DNA of 33,081 bases from DATEHQ01 sp035279525 (lineage in GTDB: Bacteria > Chloroflexota > Dormibacteria > Dormibacterales > Dormibacteraceae). The notes under the pieces were generated by a model, which made no database searches, was not told the DNA's origin, and worked only from the letters and a program-made list of their open reading frames with translations. The stretch covers positions 1 to 33,081 of the forward strand of contig DATEHQ010000128.1 in assembly GCA_035279525.1 (NCBI GenBank), in the 5' to 3' direction. This document shows, piece after piece, positions 7,014 through 13,402 of the stretch. The translations under genes were made by a program, and so were the position numbers. Position 1 is the stretch's first letter. The number at the start of each line of letters is the position of its first letter.

Positions 7014-8163
7014 CGCTCACCTCCAGCCTCTCGAGAGGCTGCTTGGCGGCCACCCGGCGCGCTTCGTGGTAGACCTCGAGGACTTCGCCCGCGACCGCCT
7101 GCCATGAGTAGCGCTTCGCCTTCTCGATGGCGAAGGCGGCCATGCGGCGTCGCAGGTCGGCGTCGCGAGCGAGGATGACGAGGGCGGCGCCGAGCTCGCG
7201 CCAGCTCTTGGGCTGCACGGTGAGGCTGTCACGGCCGGGCTCGAGCACGGACATGTAGCCTGGGATCTCGGTGGCGACGATGGGCAGCCCCGACGCCATC
7301 GCCTCGAGGAGCACGATGCCGAAGCTCTCGGCGCCGGTCGCCGGCGCGCAGAAGATGTCGGCGCTGGCGTAATAACGTGGCTTGACGCTGTCGGGCACAT
7401 AGCCGGCGAGCACCACGTTGGGCAGGCGGTGACGCGCGATGTAGGCCTCGACCCTCCCGCGCAGCGGGCCGTCGCCGACCACGATCAGCCGGCTGCGGGG
7501 CACGCGCGCCTGCGCCAGCCGGTACGCGCGCAGAAGGTCGCCCAGGCCTTTGCGCTTTTCGAGCCGGCCCAGGAAGAGAAAGTTCACATGGTCGTCGCGC
7601 AGGTGGCGGATGGGAGCTAGGCCGGGCCTGTACATATCGACGTCCACGCCGTTCGGGATGACTCGCATCGCGAAATCGGGAAAGTACCGGTTCACGAACT
7701 CGCGGGCAGGCTCGCTCACGGCGATCGCGCGGTGCATGTGCGCGAGGTAAGGCTGGAGCAGCGGGCGCCCGTAGTAGTACCCGACATTGGACCGCGCGAA
7801 CGCGTGGAACGTTCCGACGTTGGCTGTGGTCGACATGCGCAGCATCGTCATGGGCAGAGCCGGCATCAGCGGCTCGTGAAAGTGCAGCACGTCGAACTGC
7901 TCGCGGTCGATGATCGCGGCGACGCGGTTGGCGAGGTGAAAGCTGAGCGTGATCCGGGCCACGGAATCGTTGACCGGGATCGCGATCGGGCTGCCGATCC
8001 GGTAGAAGCGGGCGGTGTCGAAGTCCACGTCGGCGCGGCTCGACGGCGCGAAGATGCGGGTGTCATGCCCCATCTGCCGCAGGTGGCGCGCCAGGTGCCG
8101 CACGTGGTCGTTGACGCCGCCGGGCGACGCGAAGTCATAAGGGGAGACGAGACCGACCCGCAT
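6994..8163 (-). CDS. GT4 glycosyltransferase, PimA-like
   Basis: This 389-residue GT-B enzyme opens with VGLVSPYDFASPGGVNDHV, closely resembling the N-terminus of phosphatidylinositol mannosyltransferase PimA, including the flexible PGGV acceptor loop. The C-terminal domain has FLGRLEKRKG, VVGDGPLRG and the nucleotide-sugar E-x7-E signature in ESFGIVLLEAMASG. It probably adds a sugar (mannose by analogy) to a phosphoinositol-type lipid on the inner membrane face. ATG at 8163 is chosen over a TTG one codon earlier. That ATG shares its A with the TGA of a possible 22-codon ORF upstream. It sits between the acyltransferases and the CDP-alcohol transferase in one operon. Donor and acceptor are inferred from context. 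Confidence 0.88.
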   Translation of the reverse strand: MRVGLVSPYDFASPGGVNDHVRHLARHLRQMGHDTRIFAPSSRADVDFDTARFYRIGSPIAIPVNDSVARITLSFHLANRVAAIIDREQFDVLHFHEPLMPALPMTMLRMSTTANVGTFHAFARSNVGYYYGRPLLQPYLAHMHRAIAVSEPAREFVNRYFPDFAMRVIPNGVDVDMYRPGLAPIRHLRDDHVNFLFLGRLEKRKGLGDLLRAYRLAQARVPRSRLIVVGDGPLRGRVEAYIARHRLPNVVLAGYVPDSVKPRYYASADIFCAPATGAESFGIVLLEAMASGLPIVATEIPGYMSVLEPGRDSLTVQPKSWRELGAALVILARDADLRRRMAAFAIEKAKRYSWQAVAGEVLEVYHEARRVAAKQPLERLEVSGVHHTV

Positions 8164-8231
8164 CAAACAGATCCACCGCGGTGAGTCCTGGCCTGATTGA
8201 CCCCGACCAGCGACGCCAGGTTCACGAGCAT
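8163..8231 (-). CDS. Possible 22-residue coupled micro-ORF before the glycosyltransferase
   Basis: In the 78-bp gap between the second acyltransferase and the glycosyltransferase, an ATG at 8231 lies about 9-10 nt after a GAGGAG Shine-Dalgarno. It opens 22 codons (MLVNLASLVGVNQARTHRGG then SV) that end in TGATG with the next start. The layout suits re-initiation coupling. The peptide resembles nothing recognised, and the frame could be chance. Confidence 0.25.
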   Translation of the reverse strand: MLVNLASLVGVNQARTHRGGSV

Positions 8232-8244
8232 CGTGCGACGCTCC

Positions 8245-9123
8245 TCATTTCGAGCCCGGCCAGATCCGATGTGGAACGTGCCACTGCTCGGGATGCCTCC
8301 GGATGAAGCCCTCGATGTGCTGCAGCAGGTGCTCCGTTGTGCGCACCTGGTCGAGCCGTGGATTGCCCGTGTTCTCGGCCATGACCAGGGGTGCGCCTTC
8401 CGCCATGTACGAGTCGTCCGGCTGCCTGTAGACGCAGACCGGAAAGAGCGGCGTGCCGAGGCGGAGTGCGATCGCCGCCGGACCGAGCGGGATCGGAGCC
8501 GGCCGGCCGAAGAAGGGCGTCAGGTAGCCGGTCCCGGTGATGTCGCGGTCGATGGCGGTGATCACCATCTCCTGGTCCTGCAGCGCCTGAAGCACCTTGC
8601 GAATGCCGCCGTGATCCAGGGTCAGCACGCTGATCCCGAGCCGCGCACGCGTGTCGCGGTACCACTCGAACAGGGCCCGCGGCTCCAGCTCCTCGGCGAA
8701 GAAGCTGACCGGCGCCAGCGTCGCGGACCAGATCGCCGACACGACCTCGTACGAGCCCATGTGGCAGGAAACGACGAGCACGCCTTTGCCCATCGCACGG
8801 GCTTCCTCCAGGTATTCCCAGCCCTGGACCTTCAGGCGAGACCGGACCGACTCGATGTTCGTGGTCGGGAGGAGCATCAGGTCCGCATACGCCTTGGCGT
8901 GATTGCGGAAGTTGAGCCACGAGACGCGGCGCAGCTCGGCCGGGTCGTGCTCGAGCTCCGGGCACGCGATCTTCAGGTTGAACTCCAGTCGAGGTCGGGC
9001 CAGGGGCGAAAACCACCAGGCCAATCGCGCCGCCGCGACCGCGAGCGCGTAGGCCCATGCGAGCGGCAGGCGCTCGACCAGCGATTGGACGATCTTGAAT
9101 GCGCGCCAGGTCCATTCGCCCAC
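8245..9123 (-). CDS. LpxL/HtrB-family lipid acyltransferase, PatA-like (second of a tandem pair)
   Basis: This 292-residue membrane-associated acyltransferase contains the catalytic HX4E motif as His121 and Glu126 in SCHMGSYEVV. It also has the GTGYLTPFFGRPAPIPLGPAAIAL-type region, whose FFGR and GPAA elements are typical of HtrB/LpxL/PatA enzymes. The N-terminus has a hydrophobic stretch (LAWAYALAVAAARLAWWF) that probably anchors it to the membrane. In actinobacteria PatA acylates mannosylated phosphatidylinositol; proteobacterial LpxL acylates lipid A. With a PimA-like gene immediately downstream and no lipid A genes in view, the PatA role is favoured. It begins 3 bp after the preceding acyltransferase's stop. 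The tandem arrangement suggests two acylation steps with different specificity. Confidence 0.88.
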   Translation of the reverse strand: MGEWTWRAFKIVQSLVERLPLAWAYALAVAAARLAWWFSPLARPRLEFNLKIACPELEHDPAELRRVSWLNFRNHAKAYADLMLLPTTNIESVRSRLKVQGWEYLEEARAMGKGVLVVSCHMGSYEVVSAIWSATLAPVSFFAEELEPRALFEWYRDTRARLGISVLTLDHGGIRKVLQALQDQEMVITAIDRDITGTGYLTPFFGRPAPIPLGPAAIALRLGTPLFPVCVYRQPDDSYMAEGAPLVMAENTGNPRLDQVRTTEHLLQHIEGFIRRHPEQWHVPHRIWPGSK

Positions 9124-9126
9124 GCC

Positions 9127-9930
9127 TCAGCTTGGTTTGAACATCGGGCGGAATGCGAACCACTCGTCGGGTCGCTGCCTGATGAAGCCTTCGAAACGTT
9201 CGATCAGCCGCTGGGTGAGGGATTCCTTGGTTTCGTTCTCGTTCACCGTGAGCACAGGGTCGACATGCACGTGGTAGCGGCCGGGCCCGGTCATGGAGAC
9301 AAAGCACGGAATGAGGGCGGCGTCGCTCTTGATGGCGATCGCAGCGGGCCCGGCGGGTACGGTTGCGCGCCGGCCGAAGAAGCGAACGCTGACTCCGGGC
9401 CCCTGCTCGAGGTCGCAGACCAGCGCCACGATCTCGTTCGCCTGCACCGCGGCCGCGATCGCACGGACCGCGGAACGGCCCATGGTGAGGACGTGCATGC
9501 CGAAATTCTCGCGAGTCCCGACCACGGCGTCGTTGAGGGAGCCCGGAAAGCGCTCGGTCACGGCCGAGACGCGATAGCCGATGGCGCCGGCGTACGCCCC
9601 CGCCATGTCCCAGGAACCCATGTGGGGCAGCGCCATGATCACGCCTCGTCCGCGGGCGAGGGCTGCGTCGAGATGCTCCCGGCCGTCTGTGTCCACCCGG
9701 CTCACGAGGTCCTCCGGCGAGAGGCTCCCGACCACGAGGAAGTCCATCAGGATCCGCCCGTAGTTCTGAAAGGCCCGGCGCGCGACGCGGCCGACCTCGG
9801 GATCGGAGCGATGAAGACCGAGGGCAGCCGCGTAGTTGTCCAGGGCCGCGCGTCGCTGGCGCGCGCTGAGCCAGAACCATGCGACGCCACCCGGTGTCGC
9901 GGCCGCATGCCGCAGCCCGGCTGGGAGCAC
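9127..9930 (-). CDS. LpxL/HtrB-family lipid acyltransferase with unclear start (first of the pair)
   Basis: A paralogue of the downstream acyltransferase. Its motif is LPHMGSWDMAG, an HX4D instead of HX4E; both occur in this family. It also has FGRRATVPAGPAAIAI and a C-terminal EGFIRQRPDEWFAF block like its neighbour's EGFIRRHPEQW. Homology appears to begin around TAYRASSRALRVLPAGL (about 9963), but no ATG, GTG or TTG lies in frame between a distant TTG at 10275 and GTG at 9930. The long version would add about 105 residues of out-of-frame-like Arg/Pro-rich sequence over the small ORF and arsR. The GTG at 9930 is given as the minimal start and removes about ten residues of likely homology. 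The function is probably acylation of the same glycolipid. Confidence 0.75.
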   Translation of the reverse strand: MLPAGLRHAAATPGGVAWFWLSARQRRAALDNYAAALGLHRSDPEVGRVARRAFQNYGRILMDFLVVGSLSPEDLVSRVDTDGREHLDAALARGRGVIMALPHMGSWDMAGAYAGAIGYRVSAVTERFPGSLNDAVVGTRENFGMHVLTMGRSAVRAIAAAVQANEIVALVCDLEQGPGVSVRFFGRRATVPAGPAAIAIKSDAALIPCFVSMTGPGRYHVHVDPVLTVNENETKESLTQRLIERFEGFIRQRPDEWFAFRPMFKPS

Positions 9931-10073
9931 CCGGAGCGCGCGCGAGCTCGCCCGGTAGGCGGTTCCCGCCAGCGGGAAGGCACGGCGCCCCCGCGTCCTG
10001 GACGCCGGATCAGCCCTCTGGGGCCGAGTCTGCTGCGTCAGCTCCTGCGCTCGCGTCGTCCCACCGCCCGGAA

Positions 10074-10232
10074 CTAGAGCCGAGCCGCGGCCGGTGCCCG
10101 TTTTGGGCGGCTCGCGGCGCGGTCGCGACCATTGCTCGAAGCCGGCCGGCCGCCGGCGATGAAGTCCTCCACCAGCCGCCTGGCCTCGTTCTCGCCGTGT
10201 GTCTGACCATTGCTCCGGTGGTTGGCGCTCAC
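10074..10232 (-). CDS. Small basic protein translationally coupled to arsR
   Basis: The stop of arsR is embedded in GTGA. The GTG at 10232 opens a 52-codon frame ending at TAG 10074, preceded about 8 nt upstream by a strong AGGAGG. The peptide starts MSANHRSNGQTHGENEARRL, has a short amphipathic segment (EARRLVEDFIAGG) and a basic Ala/Arg/Pro tail. It is not recognised. The Shine-Dalgarno and the overlap are the main evidence, which is good because most genes here lack a Shine-Dalgarno. It has no membrane segment or cysteine. It could be a small partner of the ArsR regulator or a leader peptide for the acyltransferase that follows; neither can be tested from sequence. Confidence 0.55.
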   Translation of the reverse strand: MSANHRSNGQTHGENEARRLVEDFIAGGRPASSNGRDRAASRPKRAPAAARL

Positions 10233-10552
10233 GCCCTCGCCTCCTCGCGGACTTTGACTCGCCCGGTGATTCCAAGCAGTTGATTCAGCTGTTCGCGCTC
10301 GCGCGCGATGTTGTCGACATCGAGCGAGCAGTAGACCTGGCGGCCCTCGCGCCGGGCACGGATGACGCCGCCGACGCGGAGCATGCGTAGGTGCCATGAG
10401 ATGCGTGGCTGGCTCATGCGCAGGTGCGCGGCGAGGTCGTTGACGCTCACCTCGCCGGCGTTGCCGAGGTGTTCCAGGATGCGGAGCCGCGTGGGGTTGG
10501 CGAGGGCCAGGAAGTGGTCCGGAAGCTCGCGGTTCGGGTTCGGTAGAAACAT
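10229..10552 (-). CDS. ArsR/SmtB-family winged-helix repressor
   Basis: This 107-residue regulator has the ArsR core LALANPTRLRILEHL, the recognition helix region VNDLAAHLRMSQPRISWHLRML, and a beta-wing RARREGRQVYCSLD. Only one cysteine is present and there is no CxC metal site, so it is probably not an arsenic or cadmium sensor of the classic type. The ATG at 10552 was chosen because the family N-terminus begins there; a longer open frame upstream only shadows folE. Two inverted repeats lie at 10551-10566 (across the start codon) and 10581-10598, with a TAGACT box between them, as expected for autorepression. As first gene of the acyltransferase/glycosyltransferase operon it may control glycolipid synthesis. 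Confidence 0.88.
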   Translation of the reverse strand: MFLPNPNRELPDHFLALANPTRLRILEHLGNAGEVSVNDLAAHLRMSQPRISWHLRMLRVGGVIRARREGRQVYCSLDVDNIAREREQLNQLLGITGRVKVREEARA

Positions 10553-10566
10553 AAAGGTTGCTTTAT
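10551..10566. promoter_or_regulatory. Inverted repeat ATAAAG-n4-CTTTAT overlapping the arsR start
   Basis: A perfect 6+6 inverted repeat in an AT-rich patch inside very G+C-rich DNA. It covers the first two bases of the arsR start codon, where a bound repressor would block a leaderless or short-leader mRNA. Confidence 0.6.
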
Positions 10567-10571
10567 AAGCC

Positions 10572-10577
10572 AGTCTA
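10572..10577 (-). promoter_or_regulatory. Putative -10 box TAGACT of the arsR operon
   Basis: TAGACT on the minus strand lies between the two inverted repeats and 19 nt before the arsR ATG. It is the same hexamer as at ispH, tmk, the GT2 gene and the second acyl-CoA dehydrogenase. A TTATAA closer to the ATG is an alternative. Confidence 0.4.
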
Positions 10578-10580
10578 ACG

Positions 10581-10598
10581 CATAAAGACTCGTTTATG
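10581..10598. promoter_or_regulatory. Inverted repeat CATAAA-n6-TTTATG upstream of arsR
   Basis: A perfect 6+6 inverted repeat (CATAAAGACTCGTTTATG) whose centre is 31 bp, about three helical turns, from the centre of the repeat over the arsR start. The size fits a dimeric ArsR operator. Confidence 0.6.
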
Positions 10599-10654
10599 TG
10601 TGGGCGCGCCGTTCGAGGAGGCTCAGGCTTGGCGTCGGGCGCCTTCTGAGACTC

Positions 10655-10714
10655 GGATAGGCCGGCCTCTCCGGGTCGAGCATGCCTGCGAGTGACCGAT
10701 AGTCCGGCATATCC
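10655..10714. repeat. Two palindromic 18-mers 42 bp apart (cluster 2)
   Basis: GGATAGGCCGGCCTCTCC at 10655-10672 and CGATAGTCCGGCATATCC at 10697-10714 belong to the same family as the arrays at 4193 and 19290 and keep the 42-bp period. The spacer begins GGGTCG as in cluster 1. The pair lies 45 bp beyond the 3' end of folE and upstream of arsR. Confidence 0.85.
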
Positions 10715-10758
10715 GGGTGATCCCGAGGCAAGGATCGCCAAGGCCGAGCCCCGAGGGT

Positions 10759-11337
10759 TCAGGAGCGGCGGGCCAGGTCGAGAAACTCCGCCCGCGTGCG
10801 CGGGTCCTTGCGGAACGTCCCGAGCATGCACGACGTGATCATCTGGCCGCCCGGCTTCTGCACGCCGCGCATCTCCATGCACAGATGGCGGGCCTCCACG
10901 ACGACGCCGACGCCTTTCGGCGCGAGCGAACGGTCGAGCGCCTCGGCTATCTCTTTGGTCATCTTCTCCTGCAGCTGGAGGCGGTGCGCGAACACGCCCA
11001 CGAGACGCGGGATCTTGCTCAGTCCGATGACCTTGCCCTTCGGCAGATAGCCGACGTGGCAGCTGCCGAAGAACGGCAGCAGGTGGTGCTCGCACAGGCT
11101 GTAGAAGGGGATGTCCTTGACCACGACCATCTCGTCGTAGTCCTGGTCGAACGTCGCGTCGGCGATGACGTCCTCGGGTCGCACGCGATAGCCGTCGGTC
11201 AGCTCGCGCAGCGCACGGGAGACCCGCGCCGGCGTGGCCCGCAGACCGTGGCGGTCGGGGTCCTCGCCCAGCTCGGTCAGCAGCGCCCCGACCAGCTCGG
11301 GAATCTGATCTCCGGCGGTGGGCTTGCGGCGGGCCAC
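10759..11337 (-). CDS. folE: GTP cyclohydrolase I (FolE)
   Basis: FolE converts GTP to 7,8-dihydroneopterin triphosphate for folate or pterin synthesis. Starting at GTG 11337 the protein has 192 residues, the usual size. The zinc ligands are Cys82 and His85 (SLCEHHLLPF) and Cys153 (ARHLCMEMRGV). The substrate-binding region GKVIGLSKIPRLV and the motif RLQLQEKMT are intact. An in-frame GTG at 11352 is possible, but the GTG at 11337 has an AGG about 10 nt upstream and fits the family N-terminus better. It is divergent from the PHP-domain gene, with under 30 bp between start codons, so promoters must overlap or lie within coding sequence. Palindrome cluster 2 follows its 3' end. Confidence 0.94.
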   Translation of the reverse strand: MARRKPTAGDQIPELVGALLTELGEDPDRHGLRATPARVSRALRELTDGYRVRPEDVIADATFDQDYDEMVVVKDIPFYSLCEHHLLPFFGSCHVGYLPKGKVIGLSKIPRLVGVFAHRLQLQEKMTKEIAEALDRSLAPKGVGVVVEARHLCMEMRGVQKPGGQMITSCMLGTFRKDPRTRAEFLDLARRS

Positions 11338-11363
11338 TCGCCGAATCCTCACACAATTGATCC

Positions 11364-12371
11364 GTGGATGCGATCGCCGCGGCGCAGGTCCTGTCGGAGA
11401 TCGGCTACCTGCTGCGCCAGGACCCCGGCGAACGATTTCGGGCCAAGGCGTTCTCCGCCGCGGCATGGTCGATCGCGCTGCAGCGACCTGACCTCGACGC
11501 GCTGAAGCGCGGGGACGGACTGACCGAGCTCGAGGGCGTCGGGCCGGGCATCGCCCGCGTGCTCACCGACCTCCTCGACAACGGCCACAGCCGCTACCTC
11601 GATCGCCTGCGCGAGCAGATGAAGCAGCCGGCGCGAGACGACGAGTCGGAGCTCGATTTCGCCGAGTACGTGGGGGACGTGCACTCGCACACCAACTGGA
11701 GCGACGGCAGGGCGACCATGCTCGAGATGGCACAGGGCGCGAAGGCGCTGGGCTACCGATACCTGGGTATCACCGACCACTCGCCGCGGATCACGGTCGT
11801 GCATGGGCTCAACGCGGAGCGGCTGCTCGCGCAATCGCAGGAGATGGCCCAGGTGCAGGAGCAGGTCCCCGAGGTGACGCTGCTCCAGGGCATCGAGGTC
11901 GACATCCTCGAGGACGGATCGCTCGACCTGCCTGACGCCGTGCTCGAAATCCTGGACGTCGTGATCGCCTCGCCGCACGTGAAGCTCCGCCAGGAGCCGA
12001 GCGCGATGACCGCTCGCATGATGCGCGCGGCCTCCCATCCGCACGTCGACGTCATCGGCCATCCGACCGGGCGCCGGCCTGGCTCGCGCGAGGGAGCCAC
12101 CTACGACTTCGAGGCAGTGTTCAAGGAGGCGGCGAAGCACGGGATCGCGCTCGAGATCGACTGCGACCCCGCGCGCCTGGACCTGTCACCGGAGATGGCG
12201 CGGCTGGCGCTCGAGTGCGGCTGCAGCTTCACCGTCGATGCCGACGCCCACGCGCCGGCCGAGTTTGCCTACGTCCCGATGGCGCTGTGGATGGCACGCC
12301 GGGCCGGCATTCCGAAGGACCGCATCCTCAACTTCCTCTCTCCGGACAAGCTGACCCGCGTCCTGAGATGA
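11364..12371 (+). CDS. PolX-like HhH-PHP protein lacking the polymerase domain
   Basis: Residues 1-90 resemble the N-terminal 8-kDa DNA-binding domain of family X polymerases (VLSEIGYLLRQDPGERFRAKAF, then the helix-hairpin-helix ELEGVGPGIARVL). Residues 100-335 are a PHP phosphoesterase domain with metal ligands in GDVHSHTNWSDG (His107, His109, Asp114), ITDHSPRI, GIEVDI, ASPHVK, VIGHPTGR and VDADAHAP. The fingers-palm nucleotidyltransferase region that lies between these parts in PolX is absent. The product is thus likely a metal-dependent nuclease or phosphatase acting on DNA ends, rather than a polymerase. The start is GTG at 11364, divergent from folE and without a Shine-Dalgarno; a weak CACAAT box lies 6 nt upstream. 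Confidence 0.85.
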   Translation: MDAIAAAQVLSEIGYLLRQDPGERFRAKAFSAAAWSIALQRPDLDALKRGDGLTELEGVGPGIARVLTDLLDNGHSRYLDRLREQMKQPARDDESELDFAEYVGDVHSHTNWSDGRATMLEMAQGAKALGYRYLGITDHSPRITVVHGLNAERLLAQSQEMAQVQEQVPEVTLLQGIEVDILEDGSLDLPDAVLEILDVVIASPHVKLRQEPSAMTARMMRAASHPHVDVIGHPTGRRPGSREGATYDFEAVFKEAAKHGIALEIDCDPARLDLSPEMARLALECGCSFTVDADAHAPAEFAYVPMALWMARRAGIPKDRILNFLSPDKLTRVLR

Positions 12372-12470
12372 GCTGCGTCCGCTCTCCCACGAGGTAGGCC
12401 CGCAGTTGCAATTCGCGAAGCCGCGCGCGCAGTTGTGGACGCGGCGGCATCGCGCGCACCGCCGGCAGCC

Positions 12471-12476
12471 TACGAT
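12471..12476 (+). promoter_or_regulatory. Putative -10 box TACGAT for a leaderless oxidoreductase mRNA
   Basis: TACGAT ends 8 nt before the ATG at 12485, and no Shine-Dalgarno is present in between or just upstream. It lies in the 113-bp gap after the PHP gene, in which nothing else is apparent. Confidence 0.4.
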
Positions 12477-12484
12477 CCCGGTCA

Positions 12485-13393
12485 ATGCCGGGCATCGGGA
12501 TCATGATCGAGGGCCAGGAGGGTCTCGGCTGGGACCGCTGGCGCCGGATCTGTCACGACGTCGAGAGGCTCGGGTTTGCGTCCCTGCGGCGCAGCGACCA
12601 CCTCATCTCCCTGATGAAGACGCCCGAGCGCGACTGCATCGAGTGCTGGACCTCGCTGGCCCTGGCGGCCGAATGGACGAAGCGGATCGAGCTCGGGCCG
12701 ATGGTGAGCCCGATGACGTTTCGCCCGCCTTCGGTCCTCGCGAAGATGGCTGCCGCCGTCGACTCCCTCTCAGGCGGTCGGGTGCTCCTCGGTGTGGGCG
12801 CGGGTTGGAACGTCAACGAGCACGAGGTGTTCGGCATCCCCTTCTACACGGAGAGGGAACGGTTTGAGCGACTCGACGCCGGCATCCAGACCATGCGCGA
12901 GATCTGGAACACGACGAACCCAAAGCCCGCCCGCAACCCGATCCCCCTCCTCATCGGCGGTAAGGGCACGAAGCGCACACTGCCGCTCGTGGCGCGTCAG
13001 GCCGCCGAATGGAACCTCTCCCGGCTGGATGCAGATCTCTTCCGAGAGGGCCGCGGCGTCCTGGACGGTTTGTGTCGGGAGATCGGACGGGATCCTTCGA
13101 CCATTCGCAAGTCCGTGCTGTGCGGCTATCTGATCGGTCGCACCGAGGCCGAGGTTCGCGACCGCGCGGCGCAGATGCGGGAGGTCATCCCCCAGCTGCG
13201 GCCACTGACCCCGGACCAGGTGGTCGAAGACCGCAGGGCGAGGTGGTTCGTCGGGACGCCCGGCCGGATCGCTGAGAACATGCGTGAGCACGCGCGCCTC
13301 GGCGTCGACCTGTTCATGCTGCAGCACTTCCTGCTGGACGACTCCGACGCGCTCGAGCTCCTCGCGAAAGAGGTCGTGCCTGCGGTGGCGTAA
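12485..13393 (+). CDS. LLM-class (luciferase-like) oxidoreductase, probably F420-dependent
   Basis: This 302-residue TIM-barrel flavin/F420 enzyme of the bacterial luciferase superfamily has the pattern LGFASLRRSDHL, LALAAEWTKRIELGPMVSP, FRPPSVLAKMAAAVDSLSGG and RVLLGVGAGWNVNEHEVFGI. These are standard for actinobacterial LLM-class F420-dependent oxidoreductases. The substrate is unknown. The C-terminal part has the usual GTPGRIAENMREHARLGVDLFMLQHF, where the protein recognises the cofactor side of the barrel. The start ATG is preceded by TACGAT and lacks a Shine-Dalgarno. Its stop codon TAA forms the first three bases of the TAAGTT box before the next gene. FMN-dependent monooxygenases of this family are the main alternative. 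Confidence 0.88.
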   Translation: MPGIGIMIEGQEGLGWDRWRRICHDVERLGFASLRRSDHLISLMKTPERDCIECWTSLALAAEWTKRIELGPMVSPMTFRPPSVLAKMAAAVDSLSGGRVLLGVGAGWNVNEHEVFGIPFYTERERFERLDAGIQTMREIWNTTNPKPARNPIPLLIGGKGTKRTLPLVARQAAEWNLSRLDADLFREGRGVLDGLCREIGRDPSTIRKSVLCGYLIGRTEAEVRDRAAQMREVIPQLRPLTPDQVVEDRRARWFVGTPGRIAENMREHARLGVDLFMLQHFLLDDSDALELLAKEVVPAVA

Positions 13394-13396
13394 GTT
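13391..13396 (+). promoter_or_regulatory. Putative -10 box TAAGTT built on a stop codon
   Basis: TAAGTT lies 6 nt before the ATG of the acyl-CoA dehydrogenase. Its TAA is the stop codon of the preceding oxidoreductase. No Shine-Dalgarno is present, so the mRNA may be leaderless; read-through translation from upstream is the alternative. Confidence 0.4.
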
Positions 13397-13402
13397 ACGC
13401 CC

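Noticed and set aside
8197..10077. A 626-codon open frame on the plus strand
   Set aside because: It lies antisense to two acyltransferases with clear motifs. High G+C keeps antisense frames open, and the product has no recognisable domain.
10553..11356. N-terminal extension of ArsR giving a 375-residue protein
   Set aside because: The extension is antisense-like shadow of folE in another frame; the ArsR fold and its operators define the ATG at 10552.
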